NCBI GenBank assembly: GCA_900468285.1
Contig: UBTF01000004.1
Coordinates: 26,986-90,985, forward strand
Length of the DNA: 64,000 bases
Direction of reading: 5' to 3'
Source of the DNA: Hyphomicrobiales bacterium
GTDB lineage: Bacteria; Pseudomonadota; Alphaproteobacteria; Rhizobiales; Rhizobiaceae
Part shown: positions 8,866 through 16,742 of the stretch, piece after piece
Position numbering within the stretch: the stretch's first letter is position 1
How the letters are laid out: the number at the start of each line of letters is the position of its first letter
The notes under the pieces: model-generated
The model's database searches: none
The model's input: only the letters and a program-made list of their open reading frames with translations
What the model was told of the DNA's origin: nothing
Made by a program: the position numbers and the translations under genes

Positions 8866-11800
8866 GGCTGACTGTCCTTCTTGATGGTGTCCGGGCTATC
8901 GAACTGGCTGAGAAAATCTGCATAGCCCGCCATGTCGAATACCTGGACATAGGTGCTCAGCTTTTCCGTAAAGGCAAGGTTTTTCGGGGTGTTGGCGAGA
9001 TCGGCCAGTTTTGCCTCAATGCCCCTTATATAACCGATTTCGCCCAGTTGGCGCAAATCCTTGACGTGGGATGGTCCCGGTGAGGTCATTTCTGCCGTCG
9101 GTTTTTTGGCGGGCACGACGACATCGGTATCATAGACCCATGTCAGGCCAAGATGGACCGCCAGCTTGTCGCACAGTTGGCGGATATCGACAGGCTTTGC
9201 AATTGTGTCGTTGTGGTTGTCCTCGCCCGCACCGGCAATGGAGCCATCGCCGATATTTGCAGAAAGCATGATCAGCGGCGCGGTCTGGCCCGCCTCGCGC
9301 AGTTTCGTGACAAGTTGCCAGCCACTCATGCCGGGCATGGAAATGTCGATGAGGAAAAGGTCCGGCTTGACGCCCTCGATCAGAGCCAGGCAATCCGGTC
9401 CGCCCTGCGCGGTCAGCACGACGAAATCGAGCGGGCTCAGAACCTCCCGCATCAGTTCACGATGGTCCTCATTGTCATCGACGACGACGATGGTCCTGCG
9501 CGGGCCGGAATAGGACACGATGGTCTTTTGCGGTGCCGGTGCCGTGCTGGGGCGGTCTACAGCAGACAGCATCAGCCGTATCTTGAAGGTGGAGCCCTTG
9601 TCCTTTTCGCTTACAACGGAGATTTCGCCGCCCAGCGTGTTGGTCAGTAGCTGGGTGATGGTGAGCCCGAGGCCCAGCCCTGGCATGGGGCGTATGCTTT
9701 CGGCCTCGCCGCGCTGAAACGGTTCGTAGATCCGGCTCAGATCCTTTTCGGCAATGCCGCGTCCGGTATCGGAAATGGTGAAGGTCGCGACCTGGCTGCG
9801 ATAGGCCACATCGAAGCGAACTTCGCCTGCATCGGTAAACTTGATGGCGTTCGACAGAAGATTGACGAGAATTTGCCGCAGGCGCTTTTCATCGGTGCGG
9901 ACATATTGTGGAAGCGCTCGCGTGCGGGTGTGCTTCAGCTCCAGCCCCTTTGCCTGCGCCTGCGGACGGAAGAGATCGAGGATCTGGTCGAGAAAATCCT
10001 GAATGTTGATTTCGTTGGAATAGACCTGCAGACGGCCCGCCTCGATCTTGGATATGTCCAGCAGCCCGTCGATAAGCCCGGAGAGGTGATCGGCGGAGCG
10101 TCGGATGACCTTGATCGCCGATTGGCGGGGCTGCGGGATGGTGTCGTCGCGCTCCAGAATCTGGGCGTAGCCGAGGACGGCATTGAGCGGCGTTCGCAAT
10201 TCATGGCTGAGACCAACGACATAGCGGCTCTTTGCGCGGTTGGCAGCTTCCGCCGTGTCCTTGGCGTGCTGCAGCGCCGCATCGGTCTTCTTATGCGCGG
10301 CGATTTCCTTCAAAAGAAGCGTGTTCTGGCGTGAGGATTCCTCTTCCGCCACCACCCGGCTGTCATGGGCGAGAACCAGAAACCAGCAGACGATACCCGC
10401 TATCACGGCGAAAACGAAGAAGACCGCAAGGATGGTGCGATTGACCACATCCACCGTGGCGGGGGAGGCAGCCCCCACCTGATGGGCGATCAGCGCCAGC
10501 GTTGCCCCAAGCACGATGATGGCGAGTGCCGCCGACATGGCGTAGCGGCCAAGCCGGGTCGCCAGCCTGGCTACGAGATCATCCGGCAGAAAGGAGCGGG
10601 CAACGGTTGCCACCTGGTAGTTCAGCTTGGCCTTCGGCTTGCACATATCGTGGCAGCGGCTGTCCAGCGAGCAGCAGAGAGAACAGATGGGCGCGGCATA
10701 GGCGGGGCACCAGGCCATGTCCTCAGGCTCGAAAGGATGCTCGCAGATGGAGCAGGTGATGCTGCTTTCCTGTGCCCATTTTTGCCGTGGCTTGCGGGCC
10801 AGATAGAATTTTCCCTTGGTGCCCCAGGCGATCAACGGAGAGACGGTGAAGGCAACGAGCAAGGTCAGATAGGGTGCAAGCGAGGCGGCAATGGCACCGA
10901 ACAGGCCAAAATGTGCCGTAAGCGCGATTGTTGCGGCCAGCGTCATGGTGCCAACGCCCACCGGGTTGATATCGTAGAGGTGGGCGCGTTTGAATTCGAT
11001 GCCGGGTGGCGCAAGGCCGAGCGGCTTGTTGATGAAAAGATCAGCCGAGATGGTGCAGAGCCACGCCATGGCGATGATGGAGAAGATGCCCAGCGTTTCT
11101 TCCAGCAGCCGGTAGATGCCGAGTTCCATCAGCAGCAGCGCGATCAGCACGTTGAATACCAGCCAGACCACGCGGCCCGGGTGGCTGTGGGTGAGGCGGG
11201 AGAAGAAATTCGACCATGCCAGCGACCCGGCATAGGCGTTCATGACGTTGATCTTGAGCTGCGAGACGACGACAAAGGCGACCATCAGCAGCAGGGCGGC
11301 GTTTTCATTGGGGATCATGTAGCCAAAGGCCGTCAGATACATCTGCGAGGGGTCGGCAGCCCGATCTACCGGCACGCCTGAGCTGAACGTCAGCACGACA
11401 AGGAACGACCCCGCCAGAAGCTTGGGCACACCGACCAGGACCCAGCCCGCACCGGCGAGAAAGACGGCAAAGCGATGGCGCAGCTTCAGCTTTCCCTCGG
11501 CTGGCAGGAAGCGAAGGAAATCCACCTGCTCGCCGATCTGCGACATCAGCGCCAGTATGACGGCAGAGGCCGCGCCGAATTCAACCAGATTGAAATCAGC
11601 CATCGTTCCCGCAGGACCGGACGCGTGGTGAATGCCGGCAAAGGCGCGCCAGAGATCGAACTTTTCCCAATCCAGAAACGCGATGAAAATGAAGGGCAGG
11701 ATGTTGAGCACGATCCAGAAGGGCTGGGTGATGATCTGGAACCGGCTGATGAGCCGCACACCATGGGTAACCAGCGGAATGACCATGACGGCGGAAATGA

Positions 11801-12260
11801 TGTAGCCGATCCATAGGGGTATGCCGAGCGCCAGTTCCAGCGCGCCAGACATGATGGATGCCTCAATGGCAAACAGCATGAAGGTGAAGGCGGCGTAGAT
11901 CAGCGATGTGATGGTAGAGCCGATATAGCCGAAGCTTGCACCGCGCGTCAGAAGGTCGATATCGACGCCGTAGCGGATGGCATAACGGCTGATCGGCACG
12001 CCGACAGCCAGCATGACGGCGGAGGCGACGAGAATGGCGAGAAACGCGTTGGTGGTGCCGTAGGAGAGGGTGATGGCGCCGCCGATGGCTTCCAGCGCAA
12101 GGAAGGATATGGCACCGATGGCGGTGTGGGAAATGCGGCTGGAAGAGAACTGTCGGGCGCTCTTGGCTGTGAAGCGCAGTGCATAGTCTTCAAGCGTCTG
12201 GTTGGCGACCCAGCGATTATATTCGCGCCTGACGGGGATGATGCGTTGACGTGCGGCCAT
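8862..12260 (-). CDS. Hybrid sensor histidine kinase with N-terminal NCS1 nucleobase-transporter domain
   Basis: An 1132-residue inner-membrane protein with unusual architecture. Residues about 20-490 form a complete NCS1/Transp_cyt_pur permease (roughly 12 membrane segments; ALEAIGGAITLSYGTTNAF and RGASFGYIGS early). Residues 503-540 hold eight cysteines in a zinc-ribbon-like linker. Two more membrane segments (about 572-592 and 608-630) and a coiled coil lead to HisKA with phospho-acceptor His686 in LSHELRTP, an HATPase with DTGRGIAEKD and GLGLGL (to about 900), and a receiver domain with Asp972 (LIDISMPGMSG). A C-terminal tail of about 90 residues follows. NCS1 proteins transport uracil, cytosine, hydantoin or allantoin. 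By analogy with SLC5-type kinases CbrA and CrbS, this domain probably senses such a compound; whether it also transports is unknown. Confidence 0.92.
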   Translation of the reverse strand: MAARQRIIPVRREYNRWVANQTLEDYALRFTAKSARQFSSSRISHTAIGAISFLALEAIGGAITLSYGTTNAFLAILVASAVMLAVGVPISRYAIRYGVDIDLLTRGASFGYIGSTITSLIYAAFTFMLFAIEASIMSGALELALGIPLWIGYIISAVMVIPLVTHGVRLISRFQIITQPFWIVLNILPFIFIAFLDWEKFDLWRAFAGIHHASGPAGTMADFNLVEFGAASAVILALMSQIGEQVDFLRFLPAEGKLKLRHRFAVFLAGAGWVLVGVPKLLAGSFLVVLTFSSGVPVDRAADPSQMYLTAFGYMIPNENAALLLMVAFVVVSQLKINVMNAYAGSLAWSNFFSRLTHSHPGRVVWLVFNVLIALLLMELGIYRLLEETLGIFSIIAMAWLCTISADLFINKPLGLAPPGIEFKRAHLYDINPVGVGTMTLAATIALTAHFGLFGAIAASLAPYLTLLVAFTVSPLIAWGTKGKFYLARKPRQKWAQESSITCSICEHPFEPEDMAWCPAYAAPICSLCCSLDSRCHDMCKPKAKLNYQVATVARSFLPDDLVARLATRLGRYAMSAALAIIVLGATLALIAHQVGAASPATVDVVNRTILAVFFVFAVIAGIVCWFLVLAHDSRVVAEEESSRQNTLLLKEIAAHKKTDAALQHAKDTAEAANRAKSRYVVGLSHELRTPLNAVLGYAQILERDDTIPQPRQSAIKVIRRSADHLSGLIDGLLDISKIEAGRLQVYSNEINIQDFLDQILDLFRPQAQAKGLELKHTRTRALPQYVRTDEKRLRQILVNLLSNAIKFTDAGEVRFDVAYRSQVATFTISDTGRGIAEKDLSRIYEPFQRGEAESIRPMPGLGLGLTITQLLTNTLGGEISVVSEKDKGSTFKIRLMLSAVDRPSTAPAPQKTIVSYSGPRRTIVVVDDNEDHRELMREVLSPLDFVVLTAQGGPDCLALIEGVKPDLFLIDISMPGMSGWQLVTKLREAGQTAPLIMLSANIGDGSIAGAGEDNHNDTIAKPVDIRQLCDKLAVHLGLTWVYDTDVVVPAKKPTAEMTSPGPSHVKDLRQLGEIGYIRGIEAKLADLANTPKNLAFTEKLSTYVQVFDMAGYADFLSQFDSPDTIKKDSQP

Positions 12261-12354
12261 GCCTAAAAACCAGCGCCTTTTCCGGGGTGATGCTCAATTG
12301 TGCACAGTCGGGCCAACGGATTTGGTTTGCAAGACAAATACGGCGTCACGGATA

Positions 12355-13125
12355 TCAAAGACGTACCGACATGCCGCCATCGACAGTGAGGACGTGGCCG
12401 TTGACGAAGGAAGCCGCATCACTTGCCAAAAACAGAGCCGCGCCAGCGATTTCATCCGGCTTTCCCCAGCGTTCCAAAGGGACGCGCAACCTGGCGAAAG
12501 CCAACATATCCGGGTCTTCCGCGAGGGTCGCATTGGTTTCGGTTGCGAACATGCCGGGGGCTATGGCGTTGCTTGTGATGCCGCGTGCGCCATATTCCAC
12601 GGCAATGCTTCGCATTAAGCCCGTCAATCCCTGTTTTGCCACCGGGTAGATTGCGTCTCCCGACTTCACCAAATGGCCAAGGATGGATGTGATGGTGATG
12701 ATGCGGCCGTAATTGTTTGCGGTCATTGCTTCTGCCGCCTCGCGGGACAGGCAGATGGAGGAGGTGAGATCGGTGCGGATGAGATCCAGCACATCTTCTT
12801 CCCGGAAGTCGCGCAGAGGACGCCGATCGCGTGCGCCGACATTATTGACGAGAATATCGAGGTGTCCGACGTCTTTCATGATACGCCGGACAAGGTCGCC
12901 GCCAGCAGCGGTGTCAGCGATATCGAATGCGGCATAGTCGGCTTTTCCACCTGCTTCACGAAGACTATTCGCCGAATTTTCCAGCGTCTGCGCATTGCGA
13001 CCCGTCAGCCAGACATGGGCACCCGCTTCGGTAAATGCCTTGGCGATTTCAAAGCCGAGCCCGCGCCCGCTGCCGGTAATGATTGCGGTGCGGTTTTCCA
13101 GCGAGAATTTTTGGAGAATGCCCAT
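12355..13125 (-). CDS. SDR-family NAD(P)-dependent oxidoreductase
   Basis: A classical short-chain dehydrogenase of 256 residues. It has the nucleotide-binding TGSGRGLGFEIA near the N-terminus, the NNVG structural motif, and the catalytic Ser (ITSILG) thirteen residues before Tyr in YPVAKQG, giving the Ser-Tyr-Lys triad. The end, ASFVNGHVLTVDGGMSVRL, is the usual SDR C-terminus. The overall match is to the gluconate 5-dehydrogenase and 3-oxoacyl-ACP reductase branch, but the substrate cannot be assigned. It lies 94 bases upstream of the kinase gene in the same direction, so it may share a transcript with the two-component system. No obvious link to urea metabolism is visible. Confidence 0.85.
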   Translation of the reverse strand: MGILQKFSLENRTAIITGSGRGLGFEIAKAFTEAGAHVWLTGRNAQTLENSANSLREAGGKADYAAFDIADTAAGGDLVRRIMKDVGHLDILVNNVGARDRRPLRDFREEDVLDLIRTDLTSSICLSREAAEAMTANNYGRIITITSILGHLVKSGDAIYPVAKQGLTGLMRSIAVEYGARGITSNAIAPGMFATETNATLAEDPDMLAFARLRVPLERWGKPDEIAGAALFLASDAASFVNGHVLTVDGGMSVRL

Positions 13126-13237
13126 CGCTCACTGTCCCGGTTCAAATCGTTATGTCAGCCCGCAGAATAAGCCGCGCAGGGGGAAGTGAGAAAGGTCAAC
13201 CGTGTGGCTAGCCGTTCGCAATTGCAGGCTCTGGATA

Positions 13238-13271
13238 CAAAAATGGCGTCGCCCTGTTAGAGCGACGCCAT
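13238..13271 (-). terminator. Rho-independent terminator of glnII
   Basis: Read on the minus strand, ATGGCGTCGC pairs with GCGACGCCAT across a nine-base loop and is followed by TTTTTG. It lies just past the glnII stop codon. Confidence 0.8.
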
Positions 13272-13281
13272 GTTCGACTTA

Positions 13282-14316
13282 TCAGGCAGCAGCGGACTGT
13301 GCGAGCGGCACTTCTGCAATCGTCTTCAGAACAACGGAAGCGATCTGGTATGGGCAGCCCTGGCTGTTCGGACGACGGTCTTCAAGGTAACCCTTGTAGC
13401 CGTTGTTGACGAAGGAATGTGGAACGCGGATCGATGCGCCACGGTCAGCAATGCCGTAGGAGAACTTGTTCCAAGGAGCGGTTTCGTGCTTGCCGGTCAG
13501 GCGCAGATGGTTGTCTGGGCCGTAAACGTCGATGTGCTCTTTCCAGTTCTTTTCGAAAGCAGCCATGAGCGCTTCGAAATACTCCTTGCCGCCAACTTCG
13601 CGCATGAACTTGGTGGAGAAGTTGCAGTGCATGCCAGAGCCGTTCCAGTCGGTATCGCCGAGTGGCTTGCAATGGAATTCGACGTCGATGCCGTACTTTT
13701 CGCAAAGGCGAAGAAGCAGGTAACGCGCGATCCAGATCTGGTCGGCAGCGCTCTTGGAGCCCTTGCCGAACACCTGGAATTCCCACTGACCCTTGGCCAC
13801 TTCGGCATTGATGCCTTCGTGGTTGATGCCTGCTTCTAGGCAGAGGTCGAGATGCTCTTCAACGATTTCGCGAGCGATGGAGCCGACATTCTTGTAGCCG
13901 ACGCCTGTGTAATATGGACCCTGTGGAGCGGGGTAGCCCTGCTCAGGGAAGCCGAGCGGACGGCCATCTTCGTAGAAGAAGTATTCCTGCTCGAAGCCGA
14001 ACCATGCGCCTTCGTCGTCGAGAATGGTCGCGCGGCTGTTGGATGGATGCGGTGTCACGCCATCCGGCATCATGACTTCACACATGACGAGCGCGCCATT
14101 TGTGCGGGCCGGGTCAGGATAGATCGCGACGGGCTTGAGAACGCAATCGGAGCTGTGGCCTTCGGCCTGCTGCGTGGAGGAGCCGTCAAAGCCCCAGAGT
14201 GGCAGCTGCTCGAGCGTTGGGAATTCATCGAATTCCTTGATCTGGGTCTTGCCGCGCAGGTTTGCTACCGGCTTGTAACCATCCAGCCAGATGTACTCGA
14301 GTTTGAACTTAGTCAT
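13282..14316 (-). CDS. glnII: Glutamine synthetase II (eukaryotic-type)
   Basis: The 344-residue enzyme condenses glutamate and ammonia with ATP to glutamine in the cytoplasm. It is the short GSII form found in rhizobia, not the roughly 470-residue GlnA. Visible motifs are WGFDGSST, the ammonium and glutamate site region NGSGMHCNFSTK, and the ATP-site region from IRVPHSFVNNG to LEDRRPNSQGCPYQ. I chose ATG 14316 (MTKFKLEYIWLDG), with GAGAGG upstream; a longer reading to 14616 runs through the promoter and has no family similarity. A sigma-54 promoter lies 100 bases upstream, matching the known NtrC control of rhizobial glnII. A terminator follows the gene. Confidence 0.95.
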   Translation of the reverse strand: MTKFKLEYIWLDGYKPVANLRGKTQIKEFDEFPTLEQLPLWGFDGSSTQQAEGHSSDCVLKPVAIYPDPARTNGALVMCEVMMPDGVTPHPSNSRATILDDEGAWFGFEQEYFFYEDGRPLGFPEQGYPAPQGPYYTGVGYKNVGSIAREIVEEHLDLCLEAGINHEGINAEVAKGQWEFQVFGKGSKSAADQIWIARYLLLRLCEKYGIDVEFHCKPLGDTDWNGSGMHCNFSTKFMREVGGKEYFEALMAAFEKNWKEHIDVYGPDNHLRLTGKHETAPWNKFSYGIADRGASIRVPHSFVNNGYKGYLEDRRPNSQGCPYQIASVVLKTIAEVPLAQSAAA

Positions 14317-14415
14317 TACGAACCTCTCATAGGTTAAGATGCGAAGCCTTGATATTCCCTTTGCGAACAAACAGCCTTGTGAACTGCCCTCGCTTTCAAG
14401 TGCTGTCCCTATAGA

Positions 14416-14431
14416 AGCATTCCCCGTGCCA
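14416..14431 (-). promoter_or_regulatory. Sigma-54 promoter of glnII
   Basis: On the minus strand the bases read TGGCACGGGGAATGCT. Compared with the RpoN consensus TGGCAYRNNNNTTGCW, all invariant positions match, including GG at -24 and GC at -12 with the correct spacing; only one of the two Ts before GC differs. The start point would fall near 14406, leaving a leader of about 90 bases. Nitrogen control through NtrC is known for glnII in rhizobia. No strong NtrC palindrome is obvious upstream. Confidence 0.8.
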
Positions 14432-14683
14432 GTTTCACGTGGCAACGACCGGGCACCGTCTTTTTTTAAAGCGAATGGGTGATCTGCGGTCAGAAATATC
14501 GGAAATCTCGCGAGGCGCATTTTTGAAAAACCTAAGCATTTCCGATGCTTTTGGCAGGGCAGAGACAATTTTTGGTCAAAAATGATGCCGTTTCTTTTCG
14601 GAAACGTATTTTTCATGCGAAAATTTCGAAGTTTCGCTCGATATCTGCATAAAGACTGTTCTTTGCACCATGAAGATTATATG

Positions 14684-14702
14684 ACGCCTAAAAAATAGGC
14701 GT
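14684..14702 (+). repeat. Inverted repeat ACGCCTA-A5-TAGGCGT
   Basis: Perfect seven-base arms flank an all-A loop. A T-run (TTTTTTT, 14710-14716) begins eight bases later, which is too far for a classical terminator. It could be an operator or the end of a small transcript. Confidence 0.5.
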
Positions 14703-14802
14703 TGTGATATTTTTTTAATCAGGAGGGGTGTTTTTCGGCGTATTTGGGCGTATATTTGGGTTGAGGCAACAATGCTGGCTATTCAACGAGAGAGTGAATG
14801 TC

Positions 14803-15003
14803 ATGAGAAGTGAACCGCATTTGGAGAGTGCCACAATCTATCAATTCCCTGTCGGTGGCCGTGCAGGTTTCAAAGGCATGCGCAATGTGACCGTAACGAC
14901 GGGCCAGTCGATCTCCACGCCCAAGACGCATGTTGACTTTGACAGCTGGTATCATCAGCAAGCCATTCTCGATACCTGCGATCCGGACAAGCCACACAAC
15001 TGA
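14803..15003 (+). CDS. DUF2735-like small protein next to glnII
   Basis: A 66-residue protein starting MRSEPHLESATIYQFP. The N-terminal ESATIYQFPVGGRAG stretch and the late FDSWYHQQAI are, as I recall, the conserved ends of DUF2735, a small rhizobial family often encoded beside glnII. No signal peptide or membrane segment is seen. A longer reading from 14728 is open but its N-terminus has no similarity, so ATG 14803 is preferred; GTG 14797 is an alternative. It lies divergently from glnII and 186 bases before urtA. A role in nitrogen assimilation is suggested only by position. Confidence 0.6.
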   Translation: MRSEPHLESATIYQFPVGGRAGFKGMRNVTVTTGQSISTPKTHVDFDSWYHQQAILDTCDPDKPHN

Positions 15004-15079
15004 GTGCGGCATCGAGGGCGGTGGTAGTCTGCCTAAATCTACAGTGAATAAGCTGGCGTTCCTGTTTCGCCACCCTACC

Positions 15080-15095
15080 TACGTCAATTGACGTA
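15080..15095. promoter_or_regulatory. Perfect 16-base palindrome upstream of urtA, NarL-type 7-2-7 geometry
   Basis: TACGTCAATTGACGTA is a perfect palindrome made of heptamer TACGTCA, a two-base spacer and its inverse TGACGTA. NarL-family regulators bind inverted heptamers with a two-base gap, with a TAC start to the heptamer. It lies 95 bases before the urtA ATG. The NarL/LuxR-type response regulator encoded at 7939-8865 is the nearest candidate binder; that pairing is inferred. Confidence 0.55.
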
Positions 15096-15189
15096 TACGG
15101 TTTTGCGGATGCGAGACCGATAGTCCCCTCCAGCAGCGGTAAAATAACCGCTGAGCCCATAGAGGCTGAACAGGAGAGGGGTCCTTCCG

Positions 15190-16479
15190 ATGACTTTCAA
15201 GAACATGCTTTCCGGCGCTTTGCTCGGCGCCATCTTGTCTACCACAGCATTCCATGGCGCGTTTGCCGCTGACGATACGATCAAGGTCGGCGTTCTGCAT
15301 TCCTTGTCCGGCACCATGGCGATTTCCGAGACAACTCTGAAAGACGCCATGTTGATGCTCATCGAGGAGCAGAACAAGAAGGGCGGCGTTCTCGGCAAGA
15401 AGCTCGAAGCCGTTGTTGTCGATCCGGCCTCCGACTGGCCGCTCTTTGCGGAAAAGGCTCGCCAGCTGATCAGCCAAGACAAGGTCGCAGCCGTCTTCGG
15501 TTGCTGGACATCGTCCTCGCGCAAATCCGTTCTGCCTGTCTTTGAAGAGCTAAACTCCATCCTCTTCTATCCCGTACAGTATGAGGGCGAAGAATCCTCG
15601 CGCAACATCTTCTATACCGGTGCAGCCCCCAACCAGCAGGCTATTCCCGCTGTCGATTATCTGGCCAGCACCGAAGGCGTCGAGCGCTGGGTTCTGGCGG
15701 GCACCGACTATGTCTACCCGCAGACAACCAACAAGATCCTGAAAGCCTACCTGATGTCGAAGGGCGTCAAGGAAGAGGACATCATGATCAACTACACGCC
15801 ATTCGGCCATTCCGACTGGCAGACCATCGTCTCCGACATCAAGAAATTCGGCTCTGCCGGCAAGAAGACCGCTGTCGTCTCCACCATCAACGGTGACGCC
15901 AACGTTCCCTTCTACAAGGAACTGGCAAACCAGGGCGTGAAGGCAGAAGACATCCCCGTCGTTGCCTTCTCGGTGGGTGAAGAAGAGCTTGCGGGCCTCG
16001 ATACCGGCCCGCTGGTCGGCCACCTTGCCGCCTGGAACTACTTCCAGTCCGTCGACAGCCCTGTGAATGCCGAGTTCATCAAGGAATGGCACGCTTTCAC
16101 CAAGAACGACAAGCGCGTGACGAACGACCCGATGGAAGCCGCCTATATCGGCTTCAACGCCTGGGTCAAGGCGGTGGAAGCTGCTGGCACGACAGAGACC
16201 GACAAGGTTCTGGATACGATCATCGGCGTTTCCGTGCCAAACCTCTCGGGCGGCTATTCCACCGTCATGCCGAACCACCACATCACCAAGCCGGTTCTGA
16301 TTGGCGAAATCCAGTCTGACGGTCAGTTCGAAATCGTGCAGCAGACCGCGCAGGTCGTCGGCGACGAATGGTCGGATTACCTGCCTGACTCCAAGGACCT
16401 GATCTCCGATTGGCGCAAGCCAATGGAGTGCGGCAACTTCAACGTCGCTTCGGGCAAATGCGGTGGCAAGGGCATGTAA
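15190..16479 (+). CDS. urtA: Urea ABC transporter substrate-binding protein UrtA
   Basis: The 429-residue periplasmic urea receptor. A signal peptide ends at AFHGAFA before ADDTIKVGVLHSLSG. The motifs VFGCWTSSSRKSVLPVFEE, LFYPVQYEGEESS and GAAPNQQAIPAVDYL are specific to UrtA within the LivK-like family. The C-terminus ends in a cysteine-containing NFNVASGKCGGKG. An AGGAGAGG ribosome site precedes the ATG. It heads the urtABCDE operon. The 7-2-7 palindrome lies in its leader. A RIME-like repeat separates it from urtB, which may protect the upstream message and give excess binding protein. Confidence 0.95.
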   Translation: MTFKNMLSGALLGAILSTTAFHGAFAADDTIKVGVLHSLSGTMAISETTLKDAMLMLIEEQNKKGGVLGKKLEAVVVDPASDWPLFAEKARQLISQDKVAAVFGCWTSSSRKSVLPVFEELNSILFYPVQYEGEESSRNIFYTGAAPNQQAIPAVDYLASTEGVERWVLAGTDYVYPQTTNKILKAYLMSKGVKEEDIMINYTPFGHSDWQTIVSDIKKFGSAGKKTAVVSTINGDANVPFYKELANQGVKAEDIPVVAFSVGEEELAGLDTGPLVGHLAAWNYFQSVDSPVNAEFIKEWHAFTKNDKRVTNDPMEAAYIGFNAWVKAVEAAGTTETDKVLDTIIGVSVPNLSGGYSTVMPNHHITKPVLIGEIQSDGQFEIVQQTAQVVGDEWSDYLPDSKDLISDWRKPMECGNFNVASGKCGGKGM

Positions 16480-16545
16480 TGTCGCGCCTCGATCCCTCTC
16501 CGAAACGGGGAGGGGTCTACCATCCTGACTGACATGACCTCCACA

Positions 16546-16668
16546 CTCTCCGTCATCCTCGGGCTCGACCCGAGGATCTACCAACGGCAACCGCGTTCTC
16601 TCGGAGATGATGGAACACGCCGCAGCGGCAGCAGATCCTCGAGTGAAGCCCGAGGATGACGATGGAGA
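16546..16668. repeat. RIME-like palindromic intergenic element
   Basis: Two long inverted arms, CTCTCCGTCATCCTCGGGCT at the left and its near complement CCCGAGGATGACGATGGAGAG at the right, each carry an inner hairpin (CCTCGGGCTCGACCCGAGG at left). The CATCCTCGGGCTTGACCCGAGG-type core is, as I recall, the hallmark of rhizobial intergenic mosaic elements. It fills most of the urtA-urtB gap. Confidence 0.7.
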
Positions 16669-16742
16669 GGGCAGAGGGGCTGTCCACTCCCGCGTCACCA
16701 TACGCACTGATGCATCGCCGTCTCGTATATTGGGGAACTGAC

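Larger units (their letters stand above)
14317..14802. other. Intergenic region between glnII and the DUF2735 gene
   Basis: These 486 AT-rich bases separate divergent genes. They hold the sigma-54 promoter of glnII, a perfect ACGCCTA inverted repeat at 14684-14702, an AGGAGGGG at 14722-14729 that is followed by no convincing gene, and the direct repeats GGCGTATTTG and GGCGTATATTTG between about 14737 and 14760. The leader region of glnII is otherwise featureless. No ORF with family similarity is seen. Confidence 0.5.

Noticed and set aside
14803..15189. Second sigma-54 promoter before urtA (TGGCG-like sequence near 15052)
   Set aside because: The GC of the -12 element is absent at the right spacing.
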